Source of the DNA: Finegoldia magna ATCC 53516
Lineage (GTDB): Bacteria > Bacillota > Clostridia > Tissierellales > Peptoniphilaceae
Reading direction: 5' to 3'
Assembly (NCBI RefSeq): GCF_000159695.1
Contig: NZ_CM000955.1
Span: 879,473 to 943,472, forward strand
Length of the DNA stretch: 64,000 bases
Below the pieces are notes generated by a model. That model did no database searches. It was not told the origin of the DNA and worked only from the letters and a program-made list of their open reading frames with translations. Position 1 is the stretch's first letter. Each line of letters starts with the position of its first letter. Position numbers and translations under genes: made by a program. Below are positions 8,445 to 17,497 of the stretch, one piece after another.

Positions 8445-9365
8445 TTATCCTTTCCTTTGTTTTGCATCGGAAGCCCTTCTTAATGCTTGACCGATATAAT
8501 TTATACACAACATCATTACTAATATCAATAATGATGCAGGTAGCCATACATATAACTTATCTGATATAACTTCTGGCTTTCTGGCTAATGATACCAACGT
8601 TCCTAGTGATGGATCTGATGGTGGAAGCCCGAAACCTAGAAAGCTAAGTCCAGTTTCAATACCAATATTTCCTGCGAAACTCAATGTCATATCTACAATT
8701 AATATTGAAGAGATGTTTGGCAAAATCCCTGTAAACATCGTCTTCAAATCGCTAGTTCCCATTGTCTTCGATGCATTTACATAATCTTTTTTACTTTCAG
8801 CAAGAGCTTTTGATCTTACAAGCCTTGCCATTCCTGTCCAGTAGAACACTGTAAATATCATTACGAATGTAAACATAGAATATTTTGGAACAATTGTTAC
8901 GAAAACTATGATTATCATCATTGTTGGAAGAATTTGGATGAAATCTATAATTCTCATTATAATATTGTCCAACCATCCTCCGTAATATCCGATCAATAAA
9001 CCTACAACTATTCCTATTATAGATGTAAGTATTGTAACGGCGATACCTATTACAATTGAGTTTCTCGCTCCAATAATTAATTGTCCAAATAAATCTCTAC
9101 CGCCTTGGTCAGTTCCTAGTATGTGTCCAGCTTCTCCAGGTCTTACGTATGAATTAAGTATGTCAACTTTCATTACTTGTTCTTTATCAAGTAACATCGC
9201 TCCTACGAAAATTCCTATCCACAAAACTGCTAATACCACCAATGACACTATAGCTAGTTTATCTTTTTTGAATTCATTAACAATTACTTTAAATCCAGTA
9301 GGATTATCTTTTGCAAGGTCTTTATATTCTTCAAGCTTTTCTTCTGTTACTTTTACTTCTTTCAT
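8445..9365 (-). CDS. oppC: Oligopeptide ABC transporter permease OppC
   Basis: The 306-residue permease has an N-terminal OppC_N segment, with one membrane helix at residues 37-57, and about five further helices. The EAA loop sits near SKTMGTSDLKTMFTGILPN at residues 198-216 and contacts the ATPases. The motif LGTDQGGRDLFGQLI near residue 83 is typical of the OppC/DppC family. It forms the channel with OppB. It lies 9 bases downstream of oppB, and oppA follows. Confidence 0.92.
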   Translation of the reverse strand: MKEVKVTEEKLEEYKDLAKDNPTGFKVIVNEFKKDKLAIVSLVVLAVLWIGIFVGAMLLDKEQVMKVDILNSYVRPGEAGHILGTDQGGRDLFGQLIIGARNSIVIGIAVTILTSIIGIVVGLLIGYYGGWLDNIIMRIIDFIQILPTMMIIIVFVTIVPKYSMFTFVMIFTVFYWTGMARLVRSKALAESKKDYVNASKTMGTSDLKTMFTGILPNISSILIVDMTLSFAGNIGIETGLSFLGFGLPPSDPSLGTLVSLARKPEVISDKLYVWLPASLLILVMMLCINYIGQALRRASDAKQRKG

Positions 9366-9374
9366 AAAAACCTC

Positions 9375-10333
9375 CTAATCTATCCTTATTCTAGGGTCCA
9401 CTATACTCATGATAATATCACTTAATAATGAACCGCAAAGTGTTAAGAAACCATAAATCATTACAAGAGCTGTCATAACTGAGTAGTCCCTTTGGTTAAT
9501 ACAGTCAACGAATAATGAACCCATTCCTTGATATCCGAAAATTGTTTCAATCATGATAGAACCAGCTAACAAACCTGTGATTTGGAATCCGAAGAATGCA
9601 GCTATTGGTAAAAGTGAGTTTCTAAAAATGTGTTTACTGTAAACTTTTTTAATAGGAACCCCTTTTGCTCTTGCAGTTCTTACGTAGTCTTGACTTTTTG
9701 CATCTACAACTTCATTTCTCAAATATTGAATAGTTCCAATAGTTGTAAGTAGTGCATAGGATATTGCAGGAAGTAGCATATACTTAATACCGCTGCCATG
9801 CCACCTTTTGCTGATGCTTCAAGACTTATGATACCACTTGTTGGAAACCATCCTAACTTGTATCCGAATATTAAAAGCATTATCAAGTAAAATACGAATC
9901 CCGGGGTTGCTAGTGCCAGGAAGTTATACAAGTTAACCCCCTGATCGAATGTCGACCCACTGTATCTACCTGCGTTTATTCCTAGAGGAATAGCAATTGC
10001 ATACATTATTATTAATGAGAACAATGATAAGAAGAATGTATTCTTAGCTCTTTGACCAATAACGTCTTTCACTGGTAGCTTTTGAGTATAAGAATCTCCA
10101 AAATCTCCTTGAAGTGCATTTCCAACCCATCTCTTATATTTCACATACCATGGATCGTAAAATCCAGATTTTATTTTAAGTTCTTCTTCAACCTTTGAGT
10201 TACCAGTACTTGGTGTGATTTTCCCTGTAAAAGGATCCCCTGGCATCTTTTGAGCTACGAAGAATATAAATAAACTTAACACTATCAATTGAGGAATCAT
10301 TATTAAAAATCTTCTGATTATAGTTTTAGTCAT
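9375..10333 (-). pseudogene. oppB: Oligopeptide ABC transporter permease OppB, split by a one-base frameshift
   Basis: Two overlapping frames together make one OppB. The first (from 10333) covers the N-terminal helices through GGMAAVL and then runs into unrelated residues before stopping at 9719. The second resumes at YMLLPAISYALL and continues through the EAA loop (VRTARAKGVPIKKVYSKHIF) to 9375. Adding one T to the TT run at 9784-9785 restores GGMAAVLKYMLLPA, the normal family sequence. A single-base deletion is thus seen directly. It could be a real inactivating mutation, phase variation or a sequencing error. All other opp genes are intact, which favours recent loss or error. Confidence 0.85.
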
Positions 10334-10334
10334 A

Positions 10335-11273
10335 TTATATTTCCCCCTTTCTAGCTGCTACATAATGAGAATCTTTGTATTTCGTCAAATCGTACACCGA
10401 TCCATTTTCATCGTAGTAGACATTTTTCTGTTCATCAAACTTCTTTTCAATAGCTTGTCTAGCATCTCTAAGCTCTTTTCTTCTATTTGGTTCGATTTGA
10501 GGAATCGCTGCGATAAGTCTTTTTGTGTAAATATGTTGAGGATCAGAGTATAACTCATCACGATTACCAGTTTCTACAAATTTGCCGTTATGCATAATAT
10601 AAATGTAATCACACATGTGTCTTACAACCCCCAAATCGTGAGAGATGAAAATGTAGCTTAGATTAAACTCTTGTTGAATCAACTTCATGTAGTTTAATAC
10701 TTGCGCTTGAACTGATAAGTCAAGTGCACTAACTGGTTCGTCTGCAACTATCAATCTTGGGTTACATGCAACAGCTCTTGCAACACCAATTCTTTGTCTT
10801 TGACCACCTGAGAATTCAAATGGATATTTGTAAATTGCACTTTCGTTAAGTCCAACTATGTCTAATAATTTAAACACCTTTTCTTTTTCTTCTTTAGGTG
10901 TAAGTTTTTCAAAATTTCTGATTGGTTCAGCGATTATATCCAAAATTCTTTTTTTAGGATCAAGCGAACTCATTGAGTCTTGGAAAATCATTTGAACATC
11001 TTGATTGTAGTTTATCTTTTTTCTGTAAGATCTACTTGTAACATCTTTTCCTTCGTACAAAATGTGTCCATCTGTAATCTTTTCAAGTCCTACTATAGCT
11101 TTTCCGATAGTTGACTTCCCAGAACCTGACTCTCCAATCAATCCATAAGTTTTTCCTTGTTCAATATCCATATCAACTCCATCAACAGCTTTGATATAGT
11201 CTTGAATTGTATTAAAAAATCCACCACGAATTGGATAATGAACTTTCAAATTTTTAACTTCTAAAAATCCCAT
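10335..11273 (-). CDS. oppF: Oligopeptide ABC transporter ATP-binding protein OppF
   Basis: This 312-residue ATPase has Walker A GESGSGKST near residue 47, signature FSGGQRQRIGVARA near 150, Walker B LIVADEPVSALD and a C-terminal oligopeptide/dipeptide extension. It energises the OppBC channel as a partner of OppD. The shorter signature spacing and the C-terminal tail match OppF rather than OppD. It starts 9 bases after oppD, and oppB follows after 1 base. Confidence 0.92.
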   Translation of the reverse strand: MGFLEVKNLKVHYPIRGGFFNTIQDYIKAVDGVDMDIEQGKTYGLIGESGSGKSTIGKAIVGLEKITDGHILYEGKDVTSRSYRKKINYNQDVQMIFQDSMSSLDPKKRILDIIAEPIRNFEKLTPKEEKEKVFKLLDIVGLNESAIYKYPFEFSGGQRQRIGVARAVACNPRLIVADEPVSALDLSVQAQVLNYMKLIQQEFNLSYIFISHDLGVVRHMCDYIYIMHNGKFVETGNRDELYSDPQHIYTKRLIAAIPQIEPNRRKELRDARQAIEKKFDEQKNVYYDENGSVYDLTKYKDSHYVAARKGEI

Positions 11274-11282
11274 ATTTTCCTC

Positions 11283-12278
11283 CTATTCGTCTTTAAAATG
11301 GAAGTTCTTCCAGCATGTACAACGAACTAAGTGTCCATTGCCAACATCATGTAATACTGGGTTTTCTTCATGTTCTGAATCGTCTATCCAAGGAATACGA
11401 GGTGCAAATCTGCATCCTTTTCTTGGCAAATCTTTTAATGAAGGAACCATACCTTCTATTACGTGTAACTGATCAGATTCATTATCTGCTTGCGGAATGG
11501 AATTTAATAAGCTTCTAGTATATGGATGAAGTGGGTTATTGAACAACTCATCCACAGGTGCAATCTCAACGATCTGACCTGCATACATTACGCAAACTCT
11601 ATCAGCGGTCTGTGCTACAACTCCTAAATCATGGGTTATCAATATAATTCCTGAATTCATTTGATTTTGTAATTCTTTTATTAAATCTAGAATTTGTGCT
11701 TGAATTGTAACATCAAGTGCAGTAGTTGGCTCATCAGCTATCAAAACACGAGGTTTACAACTCAAAGCAATCGCAATGATTACTCTTTGTCTCATACCTC
11801 CGGATAATTGATGAGGAAATTGTCTTGCTATAACTTCAGCATTTTCAATCCCTACTTTTTTTAGAAGATCAACAGCTTTTGCTTGACGTTGTTTCTTGTC
11901 CAAATCAGTGTGATACAACAAAGCTTCTTCAATTTGTTCGCCAATTCTCATTAATGGGTTAAGCGATGCCAATGGATCTTGGAATATCATACCAATTTCT
12001 CCACCTCTCAACTCATTGAATTGAGCTTCTGTATAATTCAAAATATTTTCGCCGTTATATATAACTTCACCGCTAATTTGAGTGTAGTTCATATTATGTA
12101 AACCCATAATTGTAGTAGCAAGTGTAGATTTGCCACAACCAGATTCACCAACCATAGCTAATACTTCATTTTCATACAATTCAAATGAAACATCGTCTAC
12201 GGCGTCATAATAATCGTCTTTTATTCTAAAAGCTGTATGCATATTATTAACTTCCAATATTTTCTTATTAGCAGACAT
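11283..12278 (-). CDS. oppD: Oligopeptide ABC transporter ATP-binding protein OppD
   Basis: The protein has 331 residues: Walker A GESGCGKST near residue 43, signature LSGGMRQRVIIAIA near 156, Walker B VLIADEPTTALD, and a C-terminal extension with the family element LHPYTRSLLNSIPQ. The tail GCRFAPRIPW...CTCW carries the cysteines that hold an iron-sulfur cluster in some Opp/Dpp ATPases, but only partly. It is the first gene of the operon and has a consensus promoter about 65 bases upstream. Confidence 0.92.
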   Translation of the reverse strand: MSANKKILEVNNMHTAFRIKDDYYDAVDDVSFELYENEVLAMVGESGCGKSTLATTIMGLHNMNYTQISGEVIYNGENILNYTEAQFNELRGGEIGMIFQDPLASLNPLMRIGEQIEEALLYHTDLDKKQRQAKAVDLLKKVGIENAEVIARQFPHQLSGGMRQRVIIAIALSCKPRVLIADEPTTALDVTIQAQILDLIKELQNQMNSGIILITHDLGVVAQTADRVCVMYAGQIVEIAPVDELFNNPLHPYTRSLLNSIPQADNESDQLHVIEGMVPSLKDLPRKGCRFAPRIPWIDDSEHEENPVLHDVGNGHLVRCTCWKNFHFKDE

Positions 12279-12343
12279 CTTATTCTCCTTTCAGTTTATT
12301 TTTAGTATGATTTATGTATGATTAATAAATAATACTTTATCTC

Positions 12344-12372
12344 ATTATAGTGACATAAAATGGATTTGTCAA
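12344..12372 (-). promoter_or_regulatory. Consensus promoter of the opp operon
   Basis: The minus strand carries TTGACA (12367-12372), exactly 17 bases, then TATAAT (12344-12349): both hexamers are perfect sigma-70/SigA consensus. The predicted 5' leader before oppD is about 60 bases. Confidence 0.85.
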
Positions 12373-12598
12373 TTATTATTTATTTTATAATTTAAAATTT
12401 CAGTATAAAATACAGTTTTTCCATGCTTTTTCGAATTAATTTACACTTTTTAGTCACAAAAATAAAATTTGTGATTTCTATTTAATATTGTAAATTAAAC
12501 ATTTTAGGCTTTTTATGAAAATAAATTTAAATTATTTTTATTCATTTTCAAAATTTGTTACCAGAAGAAAATAAAATGAATTTTTGCATAAAAATCAC

Positions 12599-12643
12599 TT
12601 GACTTATTTCCTTTATTGTGGTAAAGTAATGATAATCATGAGC
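12599..12643 (+). promoter_or_regulatory. Plus-strand promoter with overlapping Fur-box-like palindrome
   Basis: TTGACT (12599-12604), 17-base spacer, TAAAGT (12622-12627) with an extended TGn. Immediately downstream, 12625-12643 matches 15 of 19 positions of the classical Fur box and contains the perfect palindrome ATGATAATCAT at 12629-12639. No annotated gene lies downstream on this strand before the terminator at 12783-12820. Confidence 0.55.
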
Positions 12644-12686
12644 CTATTTACAAATTTATTAAATTTTAAAAAATGTAACAAAAAAC

Positions 12687-12715
12687 TTGCATTCGTTATA
12701 TTGAGATGGTAAAAT
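12687..12715 (+). promoter_or_regulatory. Second plus-strand promoter of the candidate small RNA
   Basis: TTGCAT, 17-base spacer, TAAAAT, with an extended -10 TGG. It has the same design as the promoter 88 bases upstream. Confidence 0.5.
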
Positions 12716-12782
12716 ATATATAAATATTGAAAACTTTTTCATTTTCAATTAAATCTCCATTTCTTAATTTATTACAACATAA

Positions 12783-12820
12783 AAAAACAAGGTATGAATT
12801 AAATTCAACACCTTGTTTTT
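12783..12820. terminator. Bidirectional intrinsic terminator
   Basis: Stem AACAAGGT / ACCTTGTT with inner pairing TGAATT / AATTCA. T runs flank both sides, so it ends the sugar-kinase operon on the minus strand and the candidate small RNA on the plus strand. Confidence 0.85.
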
Positions 12821-12825
12821 TTATT

Positions 12826-13740
12826 TTAGTCTATTTTTACTATATTAATATCTTCTAAGCAATCATCTATTTGGAATTTTTTCGGCAAATCTTTGGTCTT
12901 CAAAGAAGCAAGTGCACATGCATTTGCCATTTCAAAAGACTTTTCATGATCTGAAGTTCTGATAAATGTCGCGATAAATCCAGCGATTATTGAATCAATA
13001 ACAAAATCTCTCTTTTGGTTAATCATCTGTTCTATTTCAAAAGCATAAACGGAATTTCCTTGGAATAAATACACTTTATTATCCACAAAAGGAACTATCA
13101 CAAATTTAGAATTCAAATCAAATATTTCGTCTTTCCATTTAAGCAAATCAGTTTCTGAATCTATTTTTGTTTTAAACATATGCTCCAAGCATTTGACGCT
13201 AATGTTTTGAAGAAGTGATCCTTCATCAGCAAATTTTTCCAAATAATACTCATCTATATCAAGTACAAACTCCGCTTTGTTAGCTTTACAGATTGCAATC
13301 ATTCTTTCAATTACAGTTTCTGTTATATTTTTTGGAAAAGCTGTGGACAAAAACACAGTGTCTCCTTCTTTGACTCTGGATAGATAATACAACAATTCCT
13401 GAAGTTCTTGATGAGAAATACTCGGTCCTTTTGATTCAATCACAGTTTTTGATGCGCCTGTGATTTTGATATTGATTCTAGTATTGTCATCAATTCTGAT
13501 GAATTCAGATTTGATATCTTCTCTTCTAAGCCAATCTTCGACAAATTCTCCAGTAAATCCTCCAGCAAATCCAGTTGCAACCGTTGGAAGTCCAAGTTGT
13601 TTTAAAATCCTAGAAACATTGATTCCTTTTCCAGCTGGAAGCATCAAATCAAAATCCGATATATTGTTTTTGTCAAATTCAAAATCCGTAACTTCACTTA
13701 CAAATTCAAGTGCAGGATTCATAGTAACTGTGTAAATCAT
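12826..13740 (-). CDS. PfkB-family sugar kinase (1-phosphofructokinase/tagatose-6-phosphate kinase type)
   Basis: This 304-residue ribokinase-fold protein begins MIYTVTMNPALEF, typical of FruK/LacC-type kinases. Near residue 38 is the PfkB signature PAGKGINVSRILKQLG. The C-terminal ATP/anion-hole region, normally a GxGD motif, reads here as VIDSIIAGFIATFI, so the usual GAGD catalytic sequence is changed. That raises doubt about activity or substrate. There is no PTS or aldolase neighbour. It lies 8 bases downstream of the zinc-ribbon membrane protein gene and probably shares its transcript. Confidence 0.75.
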   Translation of the reverse strand: MIYTVTMNPALEFVSEVTDFEFDKNNISDFDLMLPAGKGINVSRILKQLGLPTVATGFAGGFTGEFVEDWLRREDIKSEFIRIDDNTRINIKITGASKTVIESKGPSISHQELQELLYYLSRVKEGDTVFLSTAFPKNITETVIERMIAICKANKAEFVLDIDEYYLEKFADEGSLLQNISVKCLEHMFKTKIDSETDLLKWKDEIFDLNSKFVIVPFVDNKVYLFQGNSVYAFEIEQMINQKRDFVIDSIIAGFIATFIRTSDHEKSFEMANACALASLKTKDLPKKFQIDDCLEDINIVKID

Positions 13741-13748
13741 TTAATCAC

Positions 13749-14927
13749 CTACATTAATCCAGGAGCAAGTCCAAAGAATATTTTTTGAAGAAGTGTCATA
13801 ACGACCATGAACACCACAAGTCTTGTTATCACAATTCCAGCCGCATTAAGTCCGTAAATTTTCCACAAATTTTTGTAATCAAATCTATCTACTAAAATAA
13901 TCGTCGCAAATAGTATCAATATTACTAATGAAATTAAATATATAAAAGCGTGTGCTCCCAAAAATGTGAACGTGAAAACAGACGAACTAAAACCGACAAG
14001 TCCTCCTGCTGTTAATACTCCAAATAAGCTAAATATCAAAGATTCTATAACTGAAAGTAAAACTGAGATATTATATCTCAAATCCTTGTCGATAGGTTGA
14101 TATAATTTTGTTCCTGCTAGTTTAAGTCCCAGACTGTATGATAAAACTTTTTGGAAAACATCCAATACTAATACACAAACCATAACCACGATTGCCTTTG
14201 ATTTTTGAGTAAATGTCCAGTGATTTGTAGAATTCATGTAAAAGAACAATAGCGGCAAAGCAGACAATACTACAACAGCAATTCTCATTGAGAACCTGTA
14301 TGGTTGTGCTCCACCCATCATTTTCTTTAATATTTTAGTAAAAAACAAATTGATTTTGTCAAACACTTGTTTAGTTTTAACCTCAAAAGTATCCATAAAT
14401 TCGTCTTCATCATCATCTTCTTCTTCAATCTTATGGATAGTAAACTCATTTGCAGATGTGAATCTTATCGACTCATCTCTTTTGATTTTTTCTTGATTTT
14501 CGTCGTAACCTTTGGTAATAAAAATCGTGTTTTCATAATTTTCTTCGGGTTCTTTTTCATCTTCGTGATTTATTTTCTTCTCAACTTCTTTGTCTGGATT
14601 GAACTTTCCATACTGAGACTTGTTTTTGTTAATCACTTGAAAAATATCTTCAATTCTTTTTGGTTTGTGCTCAGATTTATTTTTATTTATGATTTCTTCG
14701 CACTTTTGTTCTTCAGCAGATTTCTCACGATTTTTTATATTAAAAATATTCATCACATCATCTGAATAGGAATAATCCTTATCTGTAGATGCGTGATTAT
14801 CTTTTGGTTGTTCTTCTATATCTTTTTGTTCATTCAAACTTTCGCGGTATTCTTTCAAATTGAACCCACAATTGTGACAGAAATTCACCGTATCTAACAC
14901 TTTTTCATTGCAATTAGGACAACGCAT
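13749..14927 (-). CDS. Zinc-ribbon protein with charged linker and C-terminal membrane domain
   Basis: The protein has 392 residues. Residues 1-22 are a zinc ribbon (CPNC...CHNC). Residues 25-195 are hydrophilic and strongly charged. From about residue 205 onward there are five or six membrane helices, ending near VVFMVVMTLLQKIFFGLAPG. The layout resembles Firmicutes zinc-ribbon plus Yip1-like membrane proteins of unknown function. An extended -10 element is at 14948-14953. I cannot assign a role. Confidence 0.6.
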   Translation of the reverse strand: MRCPNCNEKVLDTVNFCHNCGFNLKEYRESLNEQKDIEEQPKDNHASTDKDYSYSDDVMNIFNIKNREKSAEEQKCEEIINKNKSEHKPKRIEDIFQVINKNKSQYGKFNPDKEVEKKINHEDEKEPEENYENTIFITKGYDENQEKIKRDESIRFTSANEFTIHKIEEEDDDEDEFMDTFEVKTKQVFDKINLFFTKILKKMMGGAQPYRFSMRIAVVVLSALPLLFFYMNSTNHWTFTQKSKAIVVMVCVLVLDVFQKVLSYSLGLKLAGTKLYQPIDKDLRYNISVLLSVIESLIFSLFGVLTAGGLVGFSSSVFTFTFLGAHAFIYLISLVILILFATIILVDRFDYKNLWKIYGLNAAGIVITRLVVFMVVMTLLQKIFFGLAPGLM

Positions 14928-14947
14928 TTACTCACCTCCGTAACCGT

Positions 14948-14953
14948 ATTATA
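14948..14953 (-). promoter_or_regulatory. Extended -10 promoter of the zinc-ribbon gene
   Basis: Minus strand TGTGATATAAT, a TGn-extended consensus -10 about 20 bases before the start codon. The -35 is weak. Confidence 0.45.
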
Positions 14954-15011
14954 TCACAATACAATATACTGAATTATAACTTTGCCAAATCTTAATATTT
15001 GGGCAATAAAA

Positions 15012-15031
15012 AAGGGATATAACTATCCCTT
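15012..15031 (-). terminator. Terminator after dihydrofolate reductase
   Basis: Minus strand AAGGGATA-GTTA-TATCCCTT followed by a T run, 14 bases past the DHFR stop. Confidence 0.85.
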
Positions 15032-15044
15032 AGATAATTCATTT

Positions 15045-15533
15045 TTATTTTCTTTTAAAAACCATATATCTATAATCCAAGCCTTCGTAAGTTTTGATGT
15101 CTGATTCTTCTGATACATAGAAATCTTGGTCTTCGAATAAGTTTCTTATTTTCGCATCGTATTCAAATTCTGCGTCAACATAAGTGATTACGAATTCATC
15201 AACTAAATGTATAAATGATTCAATCGTGTTTGCTCCACCTATCAAATATTCTGTCATTTTGCGGTCTGGGTTGATTTCTTTGAGAGTGCGTAGCAATTCT
15301 TCTTCGTTTTTTACGCAAAGCATACCGTCTAAGTCTTTGCTTGTAATTATTATGTTGGTTCTATTTGGTAGAGGTTTTGAATCTGGCAAAGATTCCAATG
15401 TTTTTCTTCCCATTATAACGATATTTCCAGTTGTTAACTCCTTAAATCTTTGCATATCTTCAGGAATTGAAAAAAGCATATCTCCATCTTTTCCTATCGC
15501 AAAATTTCTATCTACTGCTAATATAACTTTCAT
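15045..15533 (-). CDS. folA: Dihydrofolate reductase
   Basis: This 162-residue protein starts at the ATG at 15533, overlapping the upstream stop as TAATG, with GGAAGGGAG placed well upstream. A TTG two codons earlier is possible but less likely. Family motifs are AVDRNFAIGKDGDMLFSIP at residues 6-24, IVIMGRKTLESLP (NADPH binding) and YLIGGANTIESF near residue 98. It reduces dihydrofolate to tetrahydrofolate, the likely pool for any one-carbon acceptor. No thymidylate synthase is adjacent. Confidence 0.92.
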   Translation of the reverse strand: MKVILAVDRNFAIGKDGDMLFSIPEDMQRFKELTTGNIVIMGRKTLESLPDSKPLPNRTNIIITSKDLDGMLCVKNEEELLRTLKEINPDRKMTEYLIGGANTIESFIHLVDEFVITYVDAEFEYDAKIRNLFEDQDFYVSEESDIKTYEGLDYRYMVFKRK

Positions 15534-16087
15534 TAACAAAAATCTCCCTTCCTTATATTACTTACAATTTCGTTCAATTTTTCCATTGCGTGATTGTCAG
15601 TCCAATCAAAATCACCTTCACATATCCTTACGACAAGTATACCCATTTCCTCACAGCAAATATCAAGCATAGTGCTATAGATTGCATTTTGCAAATCAGA
15701 TGATGAATTAGAAAGTATGCTATTGCATTTGTTTATCCATTTTTCAATACAAAAACCATAGTTTTTATCTCGTGGATAATTCTCAAGTGCAATCTTTCTT
15801 TCTTTTGTAAATTTCCTGTTAGCATCATACATAAAACAAAGCTTATTTTCCTCATTATAAGCCATTATGTTGATATCATTGACATATCTTATCAAATCAT
15901 CTCTGTTTATATTTTCATCTAGTTTATTCAAAACTTCTTTCAAATTTTGGTTGTCTATGTTTGGTTTCAATTCAGAAAAATTCTTGCTAAATTCAATATC
16001 TCCACTAAAATACACTCGCAGTATTTTTTTAATAGCATCAATTTGTTCTTTTTCATAATCAGATGCCAAAAAAGTACTGTTTTCCAT
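15533..16087 (-). CDS. Hypothetical cytosolic protein upstream of dihydrofolate reductase
   Basis: The 184-residue product has no signal peptide or membrane helix and no motif I recognise. It is mostly helical and charged, with a cysteine pair DICCEEMG near residue 145 and a tryptophan in GDFDWTD. Its stop overlaps the folA start by one base, so the two are translationally coupled. It follows corA by 15 bases. The position suggests co-expression, not a function. Confidence 0.6.
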   Translation of the reverse strand: MENSTFLASDYEKEQIDAIKKILRVYFSGDIEFSKNFSELKPNIDNQNLKEVLNKLDENINRDDLIRYVNDINIMAYNEENKLCFMYDANRKFTKERKIALENYPRDKNYGFCIEKWINKCNSILSNSSSDLQNAIYSTMLDICCEEMGILVVRICEGDFDWTDNHAMEKLNEIVSNIRKGDFC

Positions 16088-16102
16088 AAAATCTCCTTTA
16101 TA

Positions 16103-17152
16103 TTACATCCATTTTTTCTTTTTAAAATAATAAATCATAACACTAGTAATCACAACAGCAGTAACCCAGAACAAAATATATCCGTATTTCCCTTGAAGTT
16201 CCGGCATATATTTAAAGTTCATTCCATAGACTCCTGTTAAGAATGTCAAAGGCAAAAATATCGTCGACCACACAGTCAATACCATCATTACTTCGTTAGT
16301 TCTGTTGGAGATATTAGTGTCAAATGCATCTATCATGGAGTTAATCATATCGCGATACACTTCTATGAATTCAAGCATTTGGATTATGTGATCGTACAAA
16401 TCTCTCATGTAAATAGATGTGTTGTGACTTACCAAATTTACTCTGAACTTCGAAATTTCATTGATAACTGAACGCAAAGGCCACAAAGTCTTCCTCAAAA
16501 ATATTAGGTTTTTCTTCATGGTGTAAAGTTCTCTGAGAACATCGTCATCATTGTTAGTCATCATAGCGTCTTCCAAATCATCTATGTATTCTCCCAAAAT
16601 ATCAAAAATTTGATAGTAGTTGTCTATGAATGCATCCATTAACAAAAGCAACAGTCCATCTGTAGTTTTCGGTCTAAAAACAGGAATTTTTTCTAACTTG
16701 TCCAAAACTCTGTCAAATGATGTGGTTTTGTTTTGCTCTACAGTCACTAACAAATTTTCTTTCAAAACAAAAGAAACTTGGTTAAACGACAATTCCTTTA
16801 CACTGTTGAACATATCATAATCCACAGTATCTGTTACCACGAACAAATAATCGTCATAAGCTTCTAGTTTTGTCCTTTGTTCCACATCCAACATGTCTTC
16901 TATTATAAGAGGATGGATTTTGAATTTTTCTTTCATTTTTATGAAATTATCTGTATCTGATAATCCTGTGATATATATCCAATTTATCCTGTCATCTCTC
17001 AATTCGATATCATCGATGTCTGTGGTTTGATGTTTATCGAAATGATGTTCATCAAAAGTACAAAAAGTAATTTTGGTGTTCTCAAGATTGTTCTCAAGCC
17101 TAAGAGTATCTAATATTTCGTTGATTCTATCCTCAAATAATAAATTAGCCAA
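16103..17152 (-). CDS. corA: CorA-family magnesium/divalent cation channel
   Basis: The protein has 349 residues: a large cytoplasmic N-terminal domain to about residue 285, then two membrane helices. The first helix ends with the ion-selective signature YGMNF (LTGVYGMNFKYMPE), and the last helix is followed by a basic tail KKKKWM. These features define CorA. It should form a pentamer that admits Mg2+ (possibly Co2+ or Ni2+) down its gradient. It lies 12 bases after the thioredoxin-like gene. Its length is normal. Confidence 0.93.
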   Translation of the reverse strand: MANLLFEDRINEILDTLRLENNLENTKITFCTFDEHHFDKHQTTDIDDIELRDDRINWIYITGLSDTDNFIKMKEKFKIHPLIIEDMLDVEQRTKLEAYDDYLFVVTDTVDYDMFNSVKELSFNQVSFVLKENLLVTVEQNKTTSFDRVLDKLEKIPVFRPKTTDGLLLLLMDAFIDNYYQIFDILGEYIDDLEDAMMTNNDDDVLRELYTMKKNLIFLRKTLWPLRSVINEISKFRVNLVSHNTSIYMRDLYDHIIQMLEFIEVYRDMINSMIDAFDTNISNRTNEVMMVLTVWSTIFLPLTFLTGVYGMNFKYMPELQGKYGYILFWVTAVVITSVMIYYFKKKKWM

Positions 17153-17164
17153 TACTATCTCCTC

Positions 17165-17497
17165 TTATTCGTCCAATAATTTGTTCGCGTAATTTCTGTA
17201 TGTCGATTTTGAGTTATCCCCTACAAGTCTGTCGATGATTTTGCCATCTTTTATAAATAAAGTCGTAGGTAGTGGCAACGCTTCGTAATGCGTAATTATC
17301 TCGTCCTTGTCAATTTCTCTAACTTTTTTAGCTAAATATTCGTAAAATTCTATTTCTCCTTGAAATGATTTTTCGATATCTTCCAAATCATTTTTCGCCG
17401 GAATACATGGGCAAATCCCGTCGGCGTGGAAAAATAAAACCTTGTCTCCTTTGTTAAATATCTTAGAGTTAATGTCACTCTTTTTAAATTTTTTCAT
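17165..17497 (-). CDS. Thioredoxin-like protein with a CPC instead of CxxC site
   Basis: This 110-residue protein has a thioredoxin fold pattern: VLFFHADGICPCIPAKNDL at residues 20-38 and, near residue 75, the cis-proline strand LPLPTTLFIKDGKIIDRLVG. The active-site region reads ICPC, so the two cysteines are separated by one residue (CPC) rather than two. CxC sites occur in some oxidoreductases and may act as isomerase-like or metal-binding sites. The start overlaps the end of glgP by 14 bases. No reductase is next to it. Confidence 0.75.
   Translation of the reverse strand: MKKFKKSDINSKIFNKGDKVLFFHADGICPCIPAKNDLEDIEKSFQGEIEFYEYLAKKVREIDKDEIITHYEALPLPTTLFIKDGKIIDRLVGDNSKSTYRNYANKLLDE

Larger units (their letters stand above)
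12634..12820 (+). ncRNA. Candidate small RNA, possibly iron-regulated
   Basis: The interval runs from the predicted start of the first plus-strand promoter to a strong bidirectional terminator, about 187 bases. A second promoter at 12687-12715 (TTGCAT, 17 bases, TAAAAT with TGG before it) would give a form of about 100 bases. The only open frames are a 24-codon one starting at 12638, with no ribosome site, and a 5-codon one. A noncoding transcript is therefore the simplest reading. No expression evidence is available. Confidence 0.35.
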
